Source: Oscillospiraceae bacterium (GTDB taxonomy: Bacteria > Bacillota > Clostridia > Oscillospirales > Ruminococcaceae). Taken from it: a stretch of 20,347 bases of DNA. The translations under genes and the position numbers were made by a program. The notes below the pieces were generated by a model, which saw only the letters and a list, made by a program, of their open reading frames with translations, was not told the origin of the DNA and did not search any database. Positions 1 through 7,471 of this stretch are shown here, in pieces (position 1 is the first letter of the stretch; each line of letters opens with the position of its first letter). The stretch lies in assembly GCA_017410745.1 (NCBI GenBank), contig JAFPPJ010000427.1, positions 1 through 20,347 on the forward strand. Direction: 5' to 3'.

Positions 1-1100
1 GCGGCTGCCGTGCCATAGCAAGAGTGCGCGACCCGCAGTACAGCGCGGATTCCGCCTTCTTGAAGCAGGGCCTTGACCTTGAAATGATAATAAACCCGGA
101 GTACACCGCAGCCCGTGAGATAGCGCGCATACTCCGTTTCCCCTCCGCCATGAAGATAGACACCTTTGCGGAAGGCAGGGTGGAGCTGCTCAAGTTCAAG
201 CTCCCCGAGAACAGTGCGCTGGCGGGCATGAAGATAATGGACGTAGTGGCAAAGCTGCGCTTTGACGTGCTGATATGCCTTGTAGAACGCACCACGGACG
301 GCGAGACAGAGGCGCTCATACCGCACGGTGATTTCGTGATACAGGAGGGCGACGTGCTGGGCATAATCGCATCCGCAGCCAATGCCCATACCTTCTTCCG
401 CAAGATAAACTACCGCACCAACTCCGCCAAGGATGTCATAATCGCAGGCGGCGGAGACATAGGCAGGTATCTGTGCAGGGAGCTTGTCCGTGACGGCGTG
501 AACGTCATACTCATCGAAAAGGACAAGGCAAGGTGCGAGGAGCTGTGCACTACCGAGGAGGGCATCACGGTAGTCAATGCGGATGCCACGTCGAAGGAGC
601 TGCTGATGCAGTACAACGTCGGCGACAGGGACGGCTTCGTATCCCTCACCAATATGGACGAGGAGAATATACTCCTCTCGCTGTTCGCACAGAGCCAGGG
701 CAAGGTTAAGACCATCACCAAGATAAACCGCTTCGACTTCGATGACATCGTGAAGAAGCTCGATCTTGACACGATCATATACCCGAAGAATATCACCGCA
801 GACGTTATCGTGAGATACGTCAGGGCGATGAAGAACGCTATCGGGAGCAGCATGAAGACCCTTTACAGCATAAGCAGGGGGCAGGTGGAGGCGGCAGAGT
901 TCGAGATAACCCATCCCTCCGCACTCACCGACAGACCCATCCAGGAGCTCAGGCTCCATCATGAGACCCTTATCGCAGCGGTGCTCCGCGGCAAGAGGGT
1001 AATGATACCGAGAGGCCCCGATATGCTCAAGGTAGGCGACAGCGTCGTGATAGTCACGAAGATGAAGCGCCTGACGAATATAGAGGATATACTCGAATAG
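1..1100 (+). CDS. trkA: Trk potassium uptake regulatory subunit TrkA (5' end cut by window edge)
   Basis: Peripheral NAD(H)-binding subunit that gates the TrkH/TrkG potassium channel on the cytoplasmic face. The reading frame is open to the left edge (from base 3), and ARVRDP at its start belongs inside the first Rossmann domain, so the GTG at 24 is internal and roughly the first 90-100 residues are missing (inferred from the usual length of about 450). What remains is the end of the first TrkA_N domain (INPE, PSA), a TrkA_C/RCK_C domain around bases 150-400, a second Rossmann domain beginning with GGGDIG near base 445, and a second RCK_C domain ending in VGDSVVIVTK. This two-tandem-unit layout is that of full TrkA rather than the single-unit KtrA. 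The partner trkH is not in view and may lie to the left. The DUF1858 gene follows 46 nt downstream, probably on the same transcript. Family assignment is secure; the start is not visible. Confidence 0.88.
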   Translation, partial: GCRAIARVRDPQYSADSAFLKQGLDLEMIINPEYTAAREIARILRFPSAMKIDTFAEGRVELLKFKLPENSALAGMKIMDVVAKLRFDVLICLVERTTDGETEALIPHGDFVIQEGDVLGIIASAANAHTFFRKINYRTNSAKDVIIAGGGDIGRYLCRELVRDGVNVILIEKDKARCEELCTTEEGITVVNADATSKELLMQYNVGDRDGFVSLTNMDEENILLSLFAQSQGKVKTITKINRFDFDDIVKKLDLDTIIYPKNITADVIVRYVRAMKNAIGSSMKTLYSISRGQVEAAEFEITHPSALTDRPIQELRLHHETLIAAVLRGKRVMIPRGPDMLKVGDSVVIVTKMKRLTNIEDILE

Positions 1101-1146
1101 CCGTTCATCGGATATCATCCGAACAACATAACAAAGGAGAATGAAA

Positions 1147-1356
1147 ATGACAGTAACAAAGGAAACCGTTATCAGCGACATTCTTATGGAAGATATGGAC
1201 GTAGCTCCCTTCTTCATGGACATCGGGATGCACTGTATAGGCTGCCCCGCATCCCTCGGCGAGACCATCGAGGAGGCGTGCATGGTCCACGGAGTAGACC
1301 CCGATGAGCTGGTAGAGGCTCTCAACAACTACTTCTCACAGAAGACTCAGGCATAA
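1147..1356 (+). CDS. DUF1858 hybrid-cluster-associated redox-disulfide domain protein
   Basis: Small cytoplasmic protein of 69 residues, matching the DUF1858 / ScdA_N-like fold known as the hybrid-cluster-protein-associated disulfide redox domain. The start MTVTKETVISDIL and the motif HCIGCP (Cys30, Cys33) are typical. The family is thought to do thiol-disulfide or Fe-S related chemistry; no substrate is established. ATG occurs at 1141 and 1147. The AGGAG at 1135-1139 lies only 1 nt before 1141 but 7 nt before 1147, so 1147 is chosen. The stop shares one base with the trmK start (TAATG), which suggests translational coupling. No hybrid-cluster or radical SAM partner is visible nearby, so the family name is the only functional clue. 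Confidence 0.82.
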   Translation: MTVTKETVISDILMEDMDVAPFFMDIGMHCIGCPASLGETIEEACMVHGVDPDELVEALNNYFSQKTQA

Positions 1357-2018
1357 TGATACTGCCTGATAAGCGTCTGGCCGTCTGTGCCGATCTGGTC
1401 ACAGGCGGCTTTGCGGCAGATATAGGCACCGACCATGCGTATCTCCCGTCATTCCTCGTGCGTTCGGGCAAGTGTGAGCGCGCCATAGCTTCGGACATAA
1501 ATCCGGGGCCGCTCGAAGCCGCAAGGCGCACCCTTATCGGTGAGGGCACTGCGGACAGGGTGGAGCTTTTCCTTGCGGACGGCACGAAGGATCTGCCCCT
1601 TGAGGGCGTGACGGACATAATATGCGCAGGCATGGGAGGCGAGCTCATATCCCGCATCATACTTGAGGATGAGCGCACACGGGAAATGCACATCATAGCT
1701 CAGCCCATGTCAAGGGCGGAGCATCTGAGGAAAAGCCTATTTGAGGCGGGCTTTTCCATAGATGAGGAGAGAGCGGTGCGCTCTAAGGGTCATGTGTATA
1801 CTGCGGCAAGGTTCGTATACACGGGGCGCAGGGAATACGACGAGGCAGCCGTATACACGGGTGGATTGTCTCCGCTTCGTGAGGACGACCGGGAGTATGT
1901 GCGCCTGATGTGCGAGCGCATGAAAAAGGCCGCCATCGGCATGGCGGCGGCAAGACCCGATGAAGCGGCATACAATGAGCATATACTTGCACTTATAGGA
2001 GAAAAATGGAAGCTATGA
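1356..2018 (+). CDS. trmK: tRNA (adenine(22)-N1)-methyltransferase TrmK
   Basis: SAM-dependent enzyme of the COG2384/TrmK family that methylates N1 of adenine 22 in the tRNA D-loop. Its 220 residues are close to the family's usual 220-240. Visible landmarks are the N-terminal RLAVCADLV, the SAM-binding motif ADIGTDHAYLP, the acidic motif ASDINPGPL, and the conserved ICAGMGGELI. The start ATG overlaps the DUF1858 stop (TAATG), and the stop overlaps an ATG of the next gene (ATGA at 2015-2018), so it sits inside a tightly coupled operon. Pairing with a NIF3-like gene is the standard arrangement in Firmicutes (yqfN-yqfO in Bacillus subtilis), which supports both calls. No anomalies seen. Confidence 0.9.
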   Translation: MILPDKRLAVCADLVTGGFAADIGTDHAYLPSFLVRSGKCERAIASDINPGPLEAARRTLIGEGTADRVELFLADGTKDLPLEGVTDIICAGMGGELISRIILEDERTREMHIIAQPMSRAEHLRKSLFEAGFSIDEERAVRSKGHVYTAARFVYTGRREYDEAAVYTGGLSPLREDDREYVRLMCERMKKAAIGMAAARPDEAAYNEHILALIGEKWKL

Positions 2019-2791
2019 CTGTCAAAGACATATATCAGCGGATAGACCGCGATGTGCCCTTTGCCTGTGCGGAGAATTGGGACAACTGCGGCATACTTGC
2101 GGGAGACCCGAACGCTGAGGTGACAAAGGCACTGCTTGCACTGGATATAACCTCGCCCGTGATAGATGAGGCGAATGCCATCGGAGCTGAACTTATCATA
2201 AGCCATCATCCCGTGATATTCGATCCGCTGCGTTCGGTGGGGAGGAACTCCACTGTGGGGAAGCTGCTCAGATACGGCATATCCGCGATATGCACCCATA
2301 CCCCCTTCGATATGTCGCCCTGCGGCATGAACAAGGGTCTGTACGATCTGCTGAGCGGCCCTCTCGGGCTCTGCCCCATGGACAAGTCCCTGCCCCTTGA
2401 GGATATGGGCAACGGGATGTGCATAGGGCGCATATACGACCTGAATGCCCCGCTTGAGCCGAAGGATATGGCTGTGCGCCTGAAAGCGGCGCTCGGCTGC
2501 ACCGTGGTGAGATACACGGGCGGCGGATATATCAGGAGGGCGGCGATATCATCGGGTGCGGGCAGCAGCATGGTGAATGATGCCATCGCAGGCGGCTATG
2601 CGCTGATAACCGGCGACCTCAGACACAACAATTTCGTGGATGCCATCAATGCGGGCATCAGCGTGTTCGACTGCGGACACTACCACACCGAGATAATATT
2701 CACCCGGCTGATGCGCGACCTCCTGCACGATACGGGGATACTCCTGTATACCGCGGAGAACAGCACAGACCCGGTAAGCTACATCATCTGA
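2006..2791 (+). CDS. NIF3-like dinuclear metal centre protein (YqfO family)
   Basis: Member of the NIF3 / 'GTP cyclohydrolase 1 type 2' family, a widespread hexameric toroid protein that binds two metal ions; its physiological role is unsettled. The metal ligands are in place: HHP (His67, His68), the THTPFD segment with its Asp, and GHYHTE near the C-terminus. At 261 residues it is the short form, without the PII-like insert of B. subtilis YqfO. Two starts are possible: ATG 2006, 4 nt after AGGAG (1997-2001), and ATG 2015, which forms an ATGA overlap with the trmK stop and starts the family-like MTVKDIY. I keep 2006 because of the ribosome binding site. The 3' end overlaps the convergent downstream gene by 8 nt, with no terminator between them. 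Confidence 0.86.
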   Translation: MEAMTVKDIYQRIDRDVPFACAENWDNCGILAGDPNAEVTKALLALDITSPVIDEANAIGAELIISHHPVIFDPLRSVGRNSTVGKLLRYGISAICTHTPFDMSPCGMNKGLYDLLSGPLGLCPMDKSLPLEDMGNGMCIGRIYDLNAPLEPKDMAVRLKAALGCTVVRYTGGGYIRRAAISSGAGSSMVNDAIAGGYALITGDLRHNNFVDAINAGISVFDCGHYHTEIIFTRLMRDLLHDTGILLYTAENSTDPVSYII

Positions 2792-3308
2792 GCATAAGGC
2801 GCTTGTCGAGGGTGAACATCAGCAGATACACAAGCGTCTGCGATGCGGAGAAGAGCAGTGAGCACACAAGGCTGCGGCGGCTCTTCTCATGATGCAAAAA
2901 TATCAGTATATCGAACAGAGTGCCGATAAATACGGGTATTATCAGCGGCAGAGCGGCGATGAAAAGCTCGCCTGCGCCTGCTCCGTCCTCTGCGAGGGTG
3001 AGCAGGGAATAATAGAATATCGAATGCATATATATGAATGACAGATTGTACAGCAGCCCTGAGCCGAGTACGGCGATAAGGGGCACATCCGTCTTCATCA
3101 TGTGCGAGAACAGCGTATCAAGGCATATATTTACCGCAAGGGACAGACCGATGAGGAGCACATTTGCGCCCACTGCCCATCCGATGAACATGCCGAAAGC
3201 TTCCATAGGGAAGAGAAGGGCAAAGAGTATCCACGCAAGGGATACCGCCAGGGATATCACGGAAAGCCGTGTCTTTGTCTTCATCGAGAACTGTCTGAAT
3301 AGTAACAT
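2784..3308 (-). CDS. Small integral membrane protein, unknown function
   Basis: I do not recognise a family. The 174-residue product starts with a short basic head (FRQFSMKTKTR) followed by about four to five hydrophobic segments: roughly residues 14-34, 37-58, 76-100, 113-135 and 148-166, with a charged HHEKSRR loop before the last. There is no signal peptidase motif and no enzyme motif, so it is probably a cytoplasmic-membrane protein. ATG 3308 is chosen because GGAGG lies 4 nt upstream on the minus strand; the internal Met9 has no ribosome binding site. It has its own consensus promoter (3354-3382) and a transcript that would begin with a hairpin. It is convergent with the NIF3-like gene and divergent from the GH3 gene. 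Confidence 0.7.
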   Translation of the reverse strand: MLLFRQFSMKTKTRLSVISLAVSLAWILFALLFPMEAFGMFIGWAVGANVLLIGLSLAVNICLDTLFSHMMKTDVPLIAVLGSGLLYNLSFIYMHSIFYYSLLTLAEDGAGAGELFIAALPLIIPVFIGTLFDILIFLHHEKSRRSLVCSLLFSASQTLVYLLMFTLDKRLMLR

Positions 3309-3330
3309 AATGCCTCCGTCTGTGACGTTT

Positions 3331-3347
3331 TACGGGGAGACCCCGTA
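3331..3347 (-). promoter_or_regulatory. Stem-loop at the predicted transcript 5' end
   Basis: Perfect 7-bp inverted repeat TACGGGG / CCCCGTA with a 3-nt loop. Given the -10 box at 3354-3359, the predicted transcription start falls on the outer edge of the stem, so the minus-strand mRNA would begin directly with this hairpin. Hairpins at the extreme 5' end are known to protect some mRNAs from 5'-dependent decay; that role here is inference. A protein-binding operator is the alternative. Confidence 0.5.
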
Positions 3348-3353
3348 TCTTCA

Positions 3354-3382
3354 AGTATACCACTATTACGCGGATATGTCAA
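3354..3382 (-). promoter_or_regulatory. Sigma-A type promoter for the minus-strand membrane protein gene
   Basis: Read on the minus strand: TTGACA (3382-3377), a 17-nt spacer, and TATACT (3359-3354). This is a near-perfect housekeeping promoter, placed about 46 nt upstream of the ATG at 3308. Transcription should begin near 3347. The -35 box lies only a few bases from the ribosome binding site of the divergent GH3 gene (AAAGGA, 3388-3393), so the GH3 promoter must lie within or beyond this element. I found no convincing plus-strand promoter here. Confidence 0.75.
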
Positions 3383-3401
3383 TCCGGAAAGGACTAATGC
3401 T

Positions 3402-6098
3402 ATGACACTTGATTGGAACGACTATTTGAGATGTGCCAGAGAAACAGCCGCAGAGGGAGCGGTGCTCCTTGAGAATGACGGCACGCTGCCCCTGAGCCGT
3501 GACAGGGAATTTGCCCTTTTCGGACGTATGCAGCTCCATTACTACAAGTCCGGCACGGGCTCGGGCGGCCTTGTGAATGCGCCCAAGGTGACGGGCATAC
3601 TCGACGGCATACTTGAAGCGGGCTTCAGGCTCAATGAGGAAGTGCTTGCGGCATACCGCAGCTGGGATGAGGCAAATCCCGTAAAGATAGCGGACGGATG
3701 GGGCGGCGAGCCCTGGTCGCAGGAGGAGATGCCCCTCGATGATGCGCTGGTGAAGCGTGCGGCAGAGACCTCCTCTGCGGCAGTATGCATCATTGCGCGC
3801 ACAGCGGGCGAGGAGCAGGAGAACAAGCCCGAGAAGGGCTCGTACTACCTCTCCGACGGTGAAGAGGAGATGCTGCGCACAGTCACCGCACATTTCGATA
3901 AGGTGGCAGTGCTCCTGAATACGGGCAATATCATAGATATGAGCTTTGTGAAGAAGTACGGCATAGGCGCTGTGATGTATGTATGGCACGGCGGCATGAC
4001 GGGCGGCAGCGCTGTGGCGGATGTGCTGTGCGATGTATCCCCCTCCGGACATCTGCCCGACACCATACCCGTATCCCTCGATGCGGTGCCTTCCAACAGC
4101 AATTTCGGCGATACTGCCCGTGCGGTATATGCCGAGGATATATATGTGGGCTATCGCTACTATGAGACCCTTGCCCCCGAAAAGGTGCTGTATCCCTTCG
4201 GCTATGGAAAGTCCTACACCGAGTTTGACGTGAAGGCGGACATAGTCGGCGCAGGGGCAGAGGGCATAAAGGTGCGCGCACAGGTGACAAATACAGGCAC
4301 ACGCGCAGGCAAGCGCGCAGTCATGGTATATGTATCCGCTCCGCAGGGCAGGCTCGGCAAGCCCGCCCGTGTGCTCGCAGGCTTCGACAAGACGGGTATG
4401 CTTGCAGCAGGCGCATCACAGACCATAGAGATAGACATTTCACCCCGTGACTTCTGCTCATATGATGACAGCGGGATAACAGGCCACAAGAGCGCATTTG
4501 TGCTCGAAAAGGGCGAATACATCGTATATACCGGCACGGATGTGCGCTCCGCCGCAGAGACGGGCAGATTTACCATAGCAGAGGACACCGTGACACAGCA
4601 GCTGTCGCAGGCACTCGCACCCGTGGAGAGCTTCGAGAGGCTGCGCTCGGACGGCACATACGAGGCCGTGCCTGTACTGGAGGTGTCCGAGGAGGACAGG
4701 CGCAAAGCAGCACTGCCCGCATCTATGCCCATCACCGGCGACAAGGGCTTCAAGCTCGCCGATGTCGGCACACGCTGCACTATGGAGCAGTTCGTGGCTC
4801 AGCTCAGCGAGAAGGAGCTTTGCAGCATCGCAAGGGGCGAGGGCATGAACAGCCCGAGAGTCACTATGGGCACTGCTGCGGCATTCGGCGGCGTTACCGA
4901 TGCGCTTGCGGCATACGGCATCCCTGCGGGCTGCTGTGCGGACGGCCCTTCCGGCATACGCCTTGACTGCGGCACTCCCGCATTCTCGATGCCCATAGGC
5001 ACGCTCATCGCATCCACATTCAACAAGGCTGCGGCGGCGGAGCTGTTCACATTTGCGGGCACGGAGCTGCGCGCGAACAACGTGGACTGTCTGCTGGGCC
5101 CCGGCATGAATATACACCGTCATCCCCTCGGCGGCAGGAATTTCGAGTATTTCTCGGAGGATCCGCTGCTTACCGGACAGATGGCATCCGCAGAGCTCTG
5201 CGGTCTGCGCAGGGGCGGAGCAAACGGCGTAATGAAGCATTTCTGCGGCAACAATCAGGAGACGGGCAGACATACGGTGGATTCCGTGGTATCCGAGCGC
5301 GCTCTCCGTGAGATATATCTCAGGGGCTTTGAGATAGGCGTGAAGAACGGCGCTGAGTCCATCATGACCACCTACGGCAAGGTGAACGGTCTGTACACCT
5401 CGTGCAGCTATGACCTTGACACCGTTATACTCCGTGAGCAGTGGGGCTTTGACGGCTTCCTCATGACGGACTGGTGGGCAAATACCGCAAGGCGCGGACA
5501 GGAGCCCCAGTTCGACAAGGATATAGCACAGGTGGCACGCTCCCAGAATGATGTATATATGGTAACGGGCAATCCCGAAAATCATGAGGATACACTGACG
5601 GAGGCACTGGCACAGGGGTATATCACCGTGGGTGAGCTCCAGCGCAATGCCATGAACATATGCCGCTTCCTTAAAGGTACATATGCCTTCGAGAGGCTTG
5701 CCGGCACAGCGGAGAAGGTGACCATCGAGGGACGTGAGGCCGCAGACGATGCAGAGACGGGCGATGTGCCTATCTATACCTTTGACGGGGAGCTCGTACT
5801 CACCGATGAGATCACGGCGGCAGGCGGGAGCGCAGTACATATGCTTCTCGACTCTCCCTCCTACAAGGGCTTTGTCACCGTCACCGTGACCGCACGCGCC
5901 GAGGGCAGCAGCCTTGCACAGCTGCCTCTGACCCTTTCGAGCATGGGCACGCCCTTTACGTCATTCACTTACAGGGGAGGAGAGACAGCGTCGTATTCGG
6001 GCAGATTCCCCGTATTCTCACGCTACACCACATTCAAGATGTTCTTCAGACAGTCCGGGCTGTATGTCACAGAGCTGCGCTTTACAGCCGAGCAGTAA
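3402..6098 (+). CDS. Glycoside hydrolase family 3 beta-glucosidase with reversed domain order
   Basis: Hydrolyses beta-linked glucosides such as cello-oligosaccharides from the non-reducing end, with retention of configuration. The 898 residues are in permuted order: the GH3 C-terminal (alpha/beta sandwich) domain comes first, about residues 10-255 (GAVLLEND, VWHGGMTGGSAVADVL, YPFGYGKSYTEF), then a fibronectin-III-like domain at about 273-395, then the (beta/alpha)8 catalytic domain at about 455-770, then a beta-rich tail. The nucleophile is Asp690 in LMTDWW. The acid/base is probably Glu137 in AGEEQEN, by analogy with clostridial and Thermotoga enzymes. KHFCGNNQE (Lys612-His613) is the substrate-binding motif. 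This order is known from Ruminococcus albus and Butyrivibrio beta-glucosidases. There is no signal peptide, so it acts in the cytoplasm on imported oligosaccharides. AAAGGA lies 8 nt before the ATG. Neighbouring genes give no sugar transporter. Confidence 0.93.
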   Translation: MTLDWNDYLRCARETAAEGAVLLENDGTLPLSRDREFALFGRMQLHYYKSGTGSGGLVNAPKVTGILDGILEAGFRLNEEVLAAYRSWDEANPVKIADGWGGEPWSQEEMPLDDALVKRAAETSSAAVCIIARTAGEEQENKPEKGSYYLSDGEEEMLRTVTAHFDKVAVLLNTGNIIDMSFVKKYGIGAVMYVWHGGMTGGSAVADVLCDVSPSGHLPDTIPVSLDAVPSNSNFGDTARAVYAEDIYVGYRYYETLAPEKVLYPFGYGKSYTEFDVKADIVGAGAEGIKVRAQVTNTGTRAGKRAVMVYVSAPQGRLGKPARVLAGFDKTGMLAAGASQTIEIDISPRDFCSYDDSGITGHKSAFVLEKGEYIVYTGTDVRSAAETGRFTIAEDTVTQQLSQALAPVESFERLRSDGTYEAVPVLEVSEEDRRKAALPASMPITGDKGFKLADVGTRCTMEQFVAQLSEKELCSIARGEGMNSPRVTMGTAAAFGGVTDALAAYGIPAGCCADGPSGIRLDCGTPAFSMPIGTLIASTFNKAAAAELFTFAGTELRANNVDCLLGPGMNIHRHPLGGRNFEYFSEDPLLTGQMASAELCGLRRGGANGVMKHFCGNNQETGRHTVDSVVSERALREIYLRGFEIGVKNGAESIMTTYGKVNGLYTSCSYDLDTVILREQWGFDGFLMTDWWANTARRGQEPQFDKDIAQVARSQNDVYMVTGNPENHEDTLTEALAQGYITVGELQRNAMNICRFLKGTYAFERLAGTAEKVTIEGREAADDAETGDVPIYTFDGELVLTDEITAAGGSAVHMLLDSPSYKGFVTVTVTARAEGSSLAQLPLTLSSMGTPFTSFTYRGGETASYSGRFPVFSRYTTFKMFFRQSGLYVTELRFTAEQ

Positions 6099-6175
6099 AG
6101 GGCGGTTTAAGTATATTGCTGATATATCCGGTGTAATTTTATGAATTATTACAACAACTTATATTAAAAACCCCC

Positions 6176-6204
6176 TTGACATATCGCTTCTTTTGTAGTA
6201 AAAT
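6176..6204 (+). promoter_or_regulatory. Sigma-A type promoter upstream of the multi-spanning membrane protein
   Basis: TTGACA at 6176-6181, a 17-nt spacer and TAAAAT at 6199-6204, in an AT-rich gap that contrasts with the GC-rich genes around it. The upstream A/T runs (6135-6170) could act as an UP element. A start near 6211 would give a leader of about 60 nt before the ATG at 6273. The leader contains the 10-bp palindrome GATCATGATC (6240-6249). No terminator with a T-run was found for the preceding GH3 gene. Confidence 0.75.
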
Positions 6205-6272
6205 ATATTAGGAATTTTCTGTTATTTTGTGACGTTGAAGATCATGATCATTCCGAAAGGATCTGTGGGAAT

Positions 6273-7421
6273 ATGGCTCGGAAATTTATCGATGAGGATA
6301 CCCTGAGGGAGAAGAACAACGCTATCGCGAACCGACAGGGACCTCTCAAGAAGAAGGCTGCCGCCTTCCTGTACGTTATCGTCCTTATCGTTGCGGTCGG
6401 AGCAAGGCTGATACAGCTTTCCACCAACTACGACTTTGACAAGGGCAGATACATCAACTCCAATCCTCTGCTCAATTTTCCTCTTCTGATACTGGCAGCG
6501 GGCTTTGCACTGATAGCCTTCGTGCTCATCACGGGCTCCGCAAGGGACAAGGTAATAAAGTCCTGCGTGCTCATCAATCCGTGGAGGCTCAGATATGACA
6601 GACTGAGCAAGAAGATACCTCAGTCTGCGGGATATGCCGCAGTTGCAATGGCAGTGCTGTTCGTCATAGACATAGTGGTATACTTTGTCAGCCTGTGGGG
6701 CAAGAACGAGCGCTACGCCAAGGAGAACCTGCTCAACAACCCCGATGTGGACAAGTACGCATACAAGGAATATCCCAGACTTGCGGGATACACCGTGGGC
6801 ACATTCTTCTTCCAGCTGCTCACCATACTTGTTATACTGTGCTTCATATCCATGGCAGTCAACATCTTCAAGGGCGAAGGCCTTACACATGCCAACTGTG
6901 CATCGCTTGCCACCTATTCCATATGGCAGGTAGTGAATATCCTCCGCGTCATCTCTCAGAACGACGCTATCGGACTTTCCTCCGACAGGCTCTATGAGCT
7001 GGCTTCGAGAATGTTCGCAGTTATGTTCTTCATGACCATGGCACGACTGTTCAACGGCATGGAGAAGAAAAACACGAGATTCTGGCTCTGCTTCTGGGGA
7101 TATACCTCCTCGATACTTGCAGCAGTCAGCGTAATACCCAGATATGTGCTTCTCCTTCTCCCCAACGGCTATGACTCAAGAGAGAATATGCTCGTTCCCG
7201 ACACCGCAGACCTTGGCATAATATTCATGACAGTCACCATCGTAGGTGCGTTCTGGACTACATATGTATACAGAGCAATGCCGAGACTGTCCTCCGGCAA
7301 GCGCCGCTGGACAAAGGCTCCCATGACGAGAGATTATGAGGAGATGTCCAATATCGAGGACGAAGTAGATGAGATCGTAATTCCTCCCGAGGGAGAAAAG
7401 ATCGAGACCAAGATACACTAA
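6273..7421 (+). CDS. Multi-spanning membrane protein of unknown function
   Basis: I do not recognise a family. The 382-residue product has a charged cytoplasmic head (1-28), then about seven hydrophobic segments near 29-47, 67-87, 116-140, 172-197, 235-258, 275-298 and 316-335, and an acidic, hydrophilic tail of about 45 residues (SNIEDEVDEIVIPPEG). There are no ATPase, transporter or enzyme motifs that I can see. AAAGGA at 6256-6261 is 11 nt before the ATG, with GTGGGA closer. It is the first gene after the promoter at 6176 and ends just before a GC-rich hairpin (7425-7452), with the lipoprotein gene 50 nt downstream. A paired role with that lipoprotein is possible but is only suggested by adjacency. 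Confidence 0.75.
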   Translation: MARKFIDEDTLREKNNAIANRQGPLKKKAAAFLYVIVLIVAVGARLIQLSTNYDFDKGRYINSNPLLNFPLLILAAGFALIAFVLITGSARDKVIKSCVLINPWRLRYDRLSKKIPQSAGYAAVAMAVLFVIDIVVYFVSLWGKNERYAKENLLNNPDVDKYAYKEYPRLAGYTVGTFFFQLLTILVILCFISMAVNIFKGEGLTHANCASLATYSIWQVVNILRVISQNDAIGLSSDRLYELASRMFAVMFFMTMARLFNGMEKKNTRFWLCFWGYTSSILAAVSVIPRYVLLLLPNGYDSRENMLVPDTADLGIIFMTVTIVGAFWTTYVYRAMPRLSSGKRRWTKAPMTRDYEEMSNIEDEVDEIVIPPEGEKIETKIH

Positions 7422-7424
7422 TCC

Positions 7425-7452
7425 AAACGCCGCTCTTTCAGGGGCGGCGTTT
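7425..7452 (+). terminator. GC-rich hairpin between the membrane protein and lipoprotein genes
   Basis: Perfect 9-bp inverted repeat AAACGCCGC / GCGGCGTTT (7425-7433 and 7444-7452) with a 10-nt loop, starting 3 nt after the upstream stop codon. The base of the stem is T-rich but no real U-run follows, and the lipoprotein start is only 20 nt away. It may therefore be a partial terminator, a processing signal or an mRNA stabiliser. Classical intrinsic termination is uncertain. Confidence 0.5.
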
Positions 7453-7471
7453 CTACAGTATGGAGCAAAGC

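Noticed and set aside
1106..1125. Hairpin CGGAT/ATCCG between trkA and the DUF1858 gene as a terminator
   Set aside because: The stem is only 5-6 bp and no T-run follows; the genes appear cotranscribed.
4458..5840. 460-codon minus-strand ORF inside the beta-glucosidase gene
   Set aside because: It lies wholly antisense to a gene with clear GH3 motifs and catalytic residues. Long antisense frames are expected in GC-rich coding DNA; its translation is Cys/His/Ala-rich with no domain, and there is no ribosome binding site.
6120..6150. Inverted repeat TGTAAT/ATTACA upstream of the 6176 promoter as an operator
   Set aside because: Six base pairs in an AT-rich gap are likely by chance, and there is no second copy in the window to support a regulator site.
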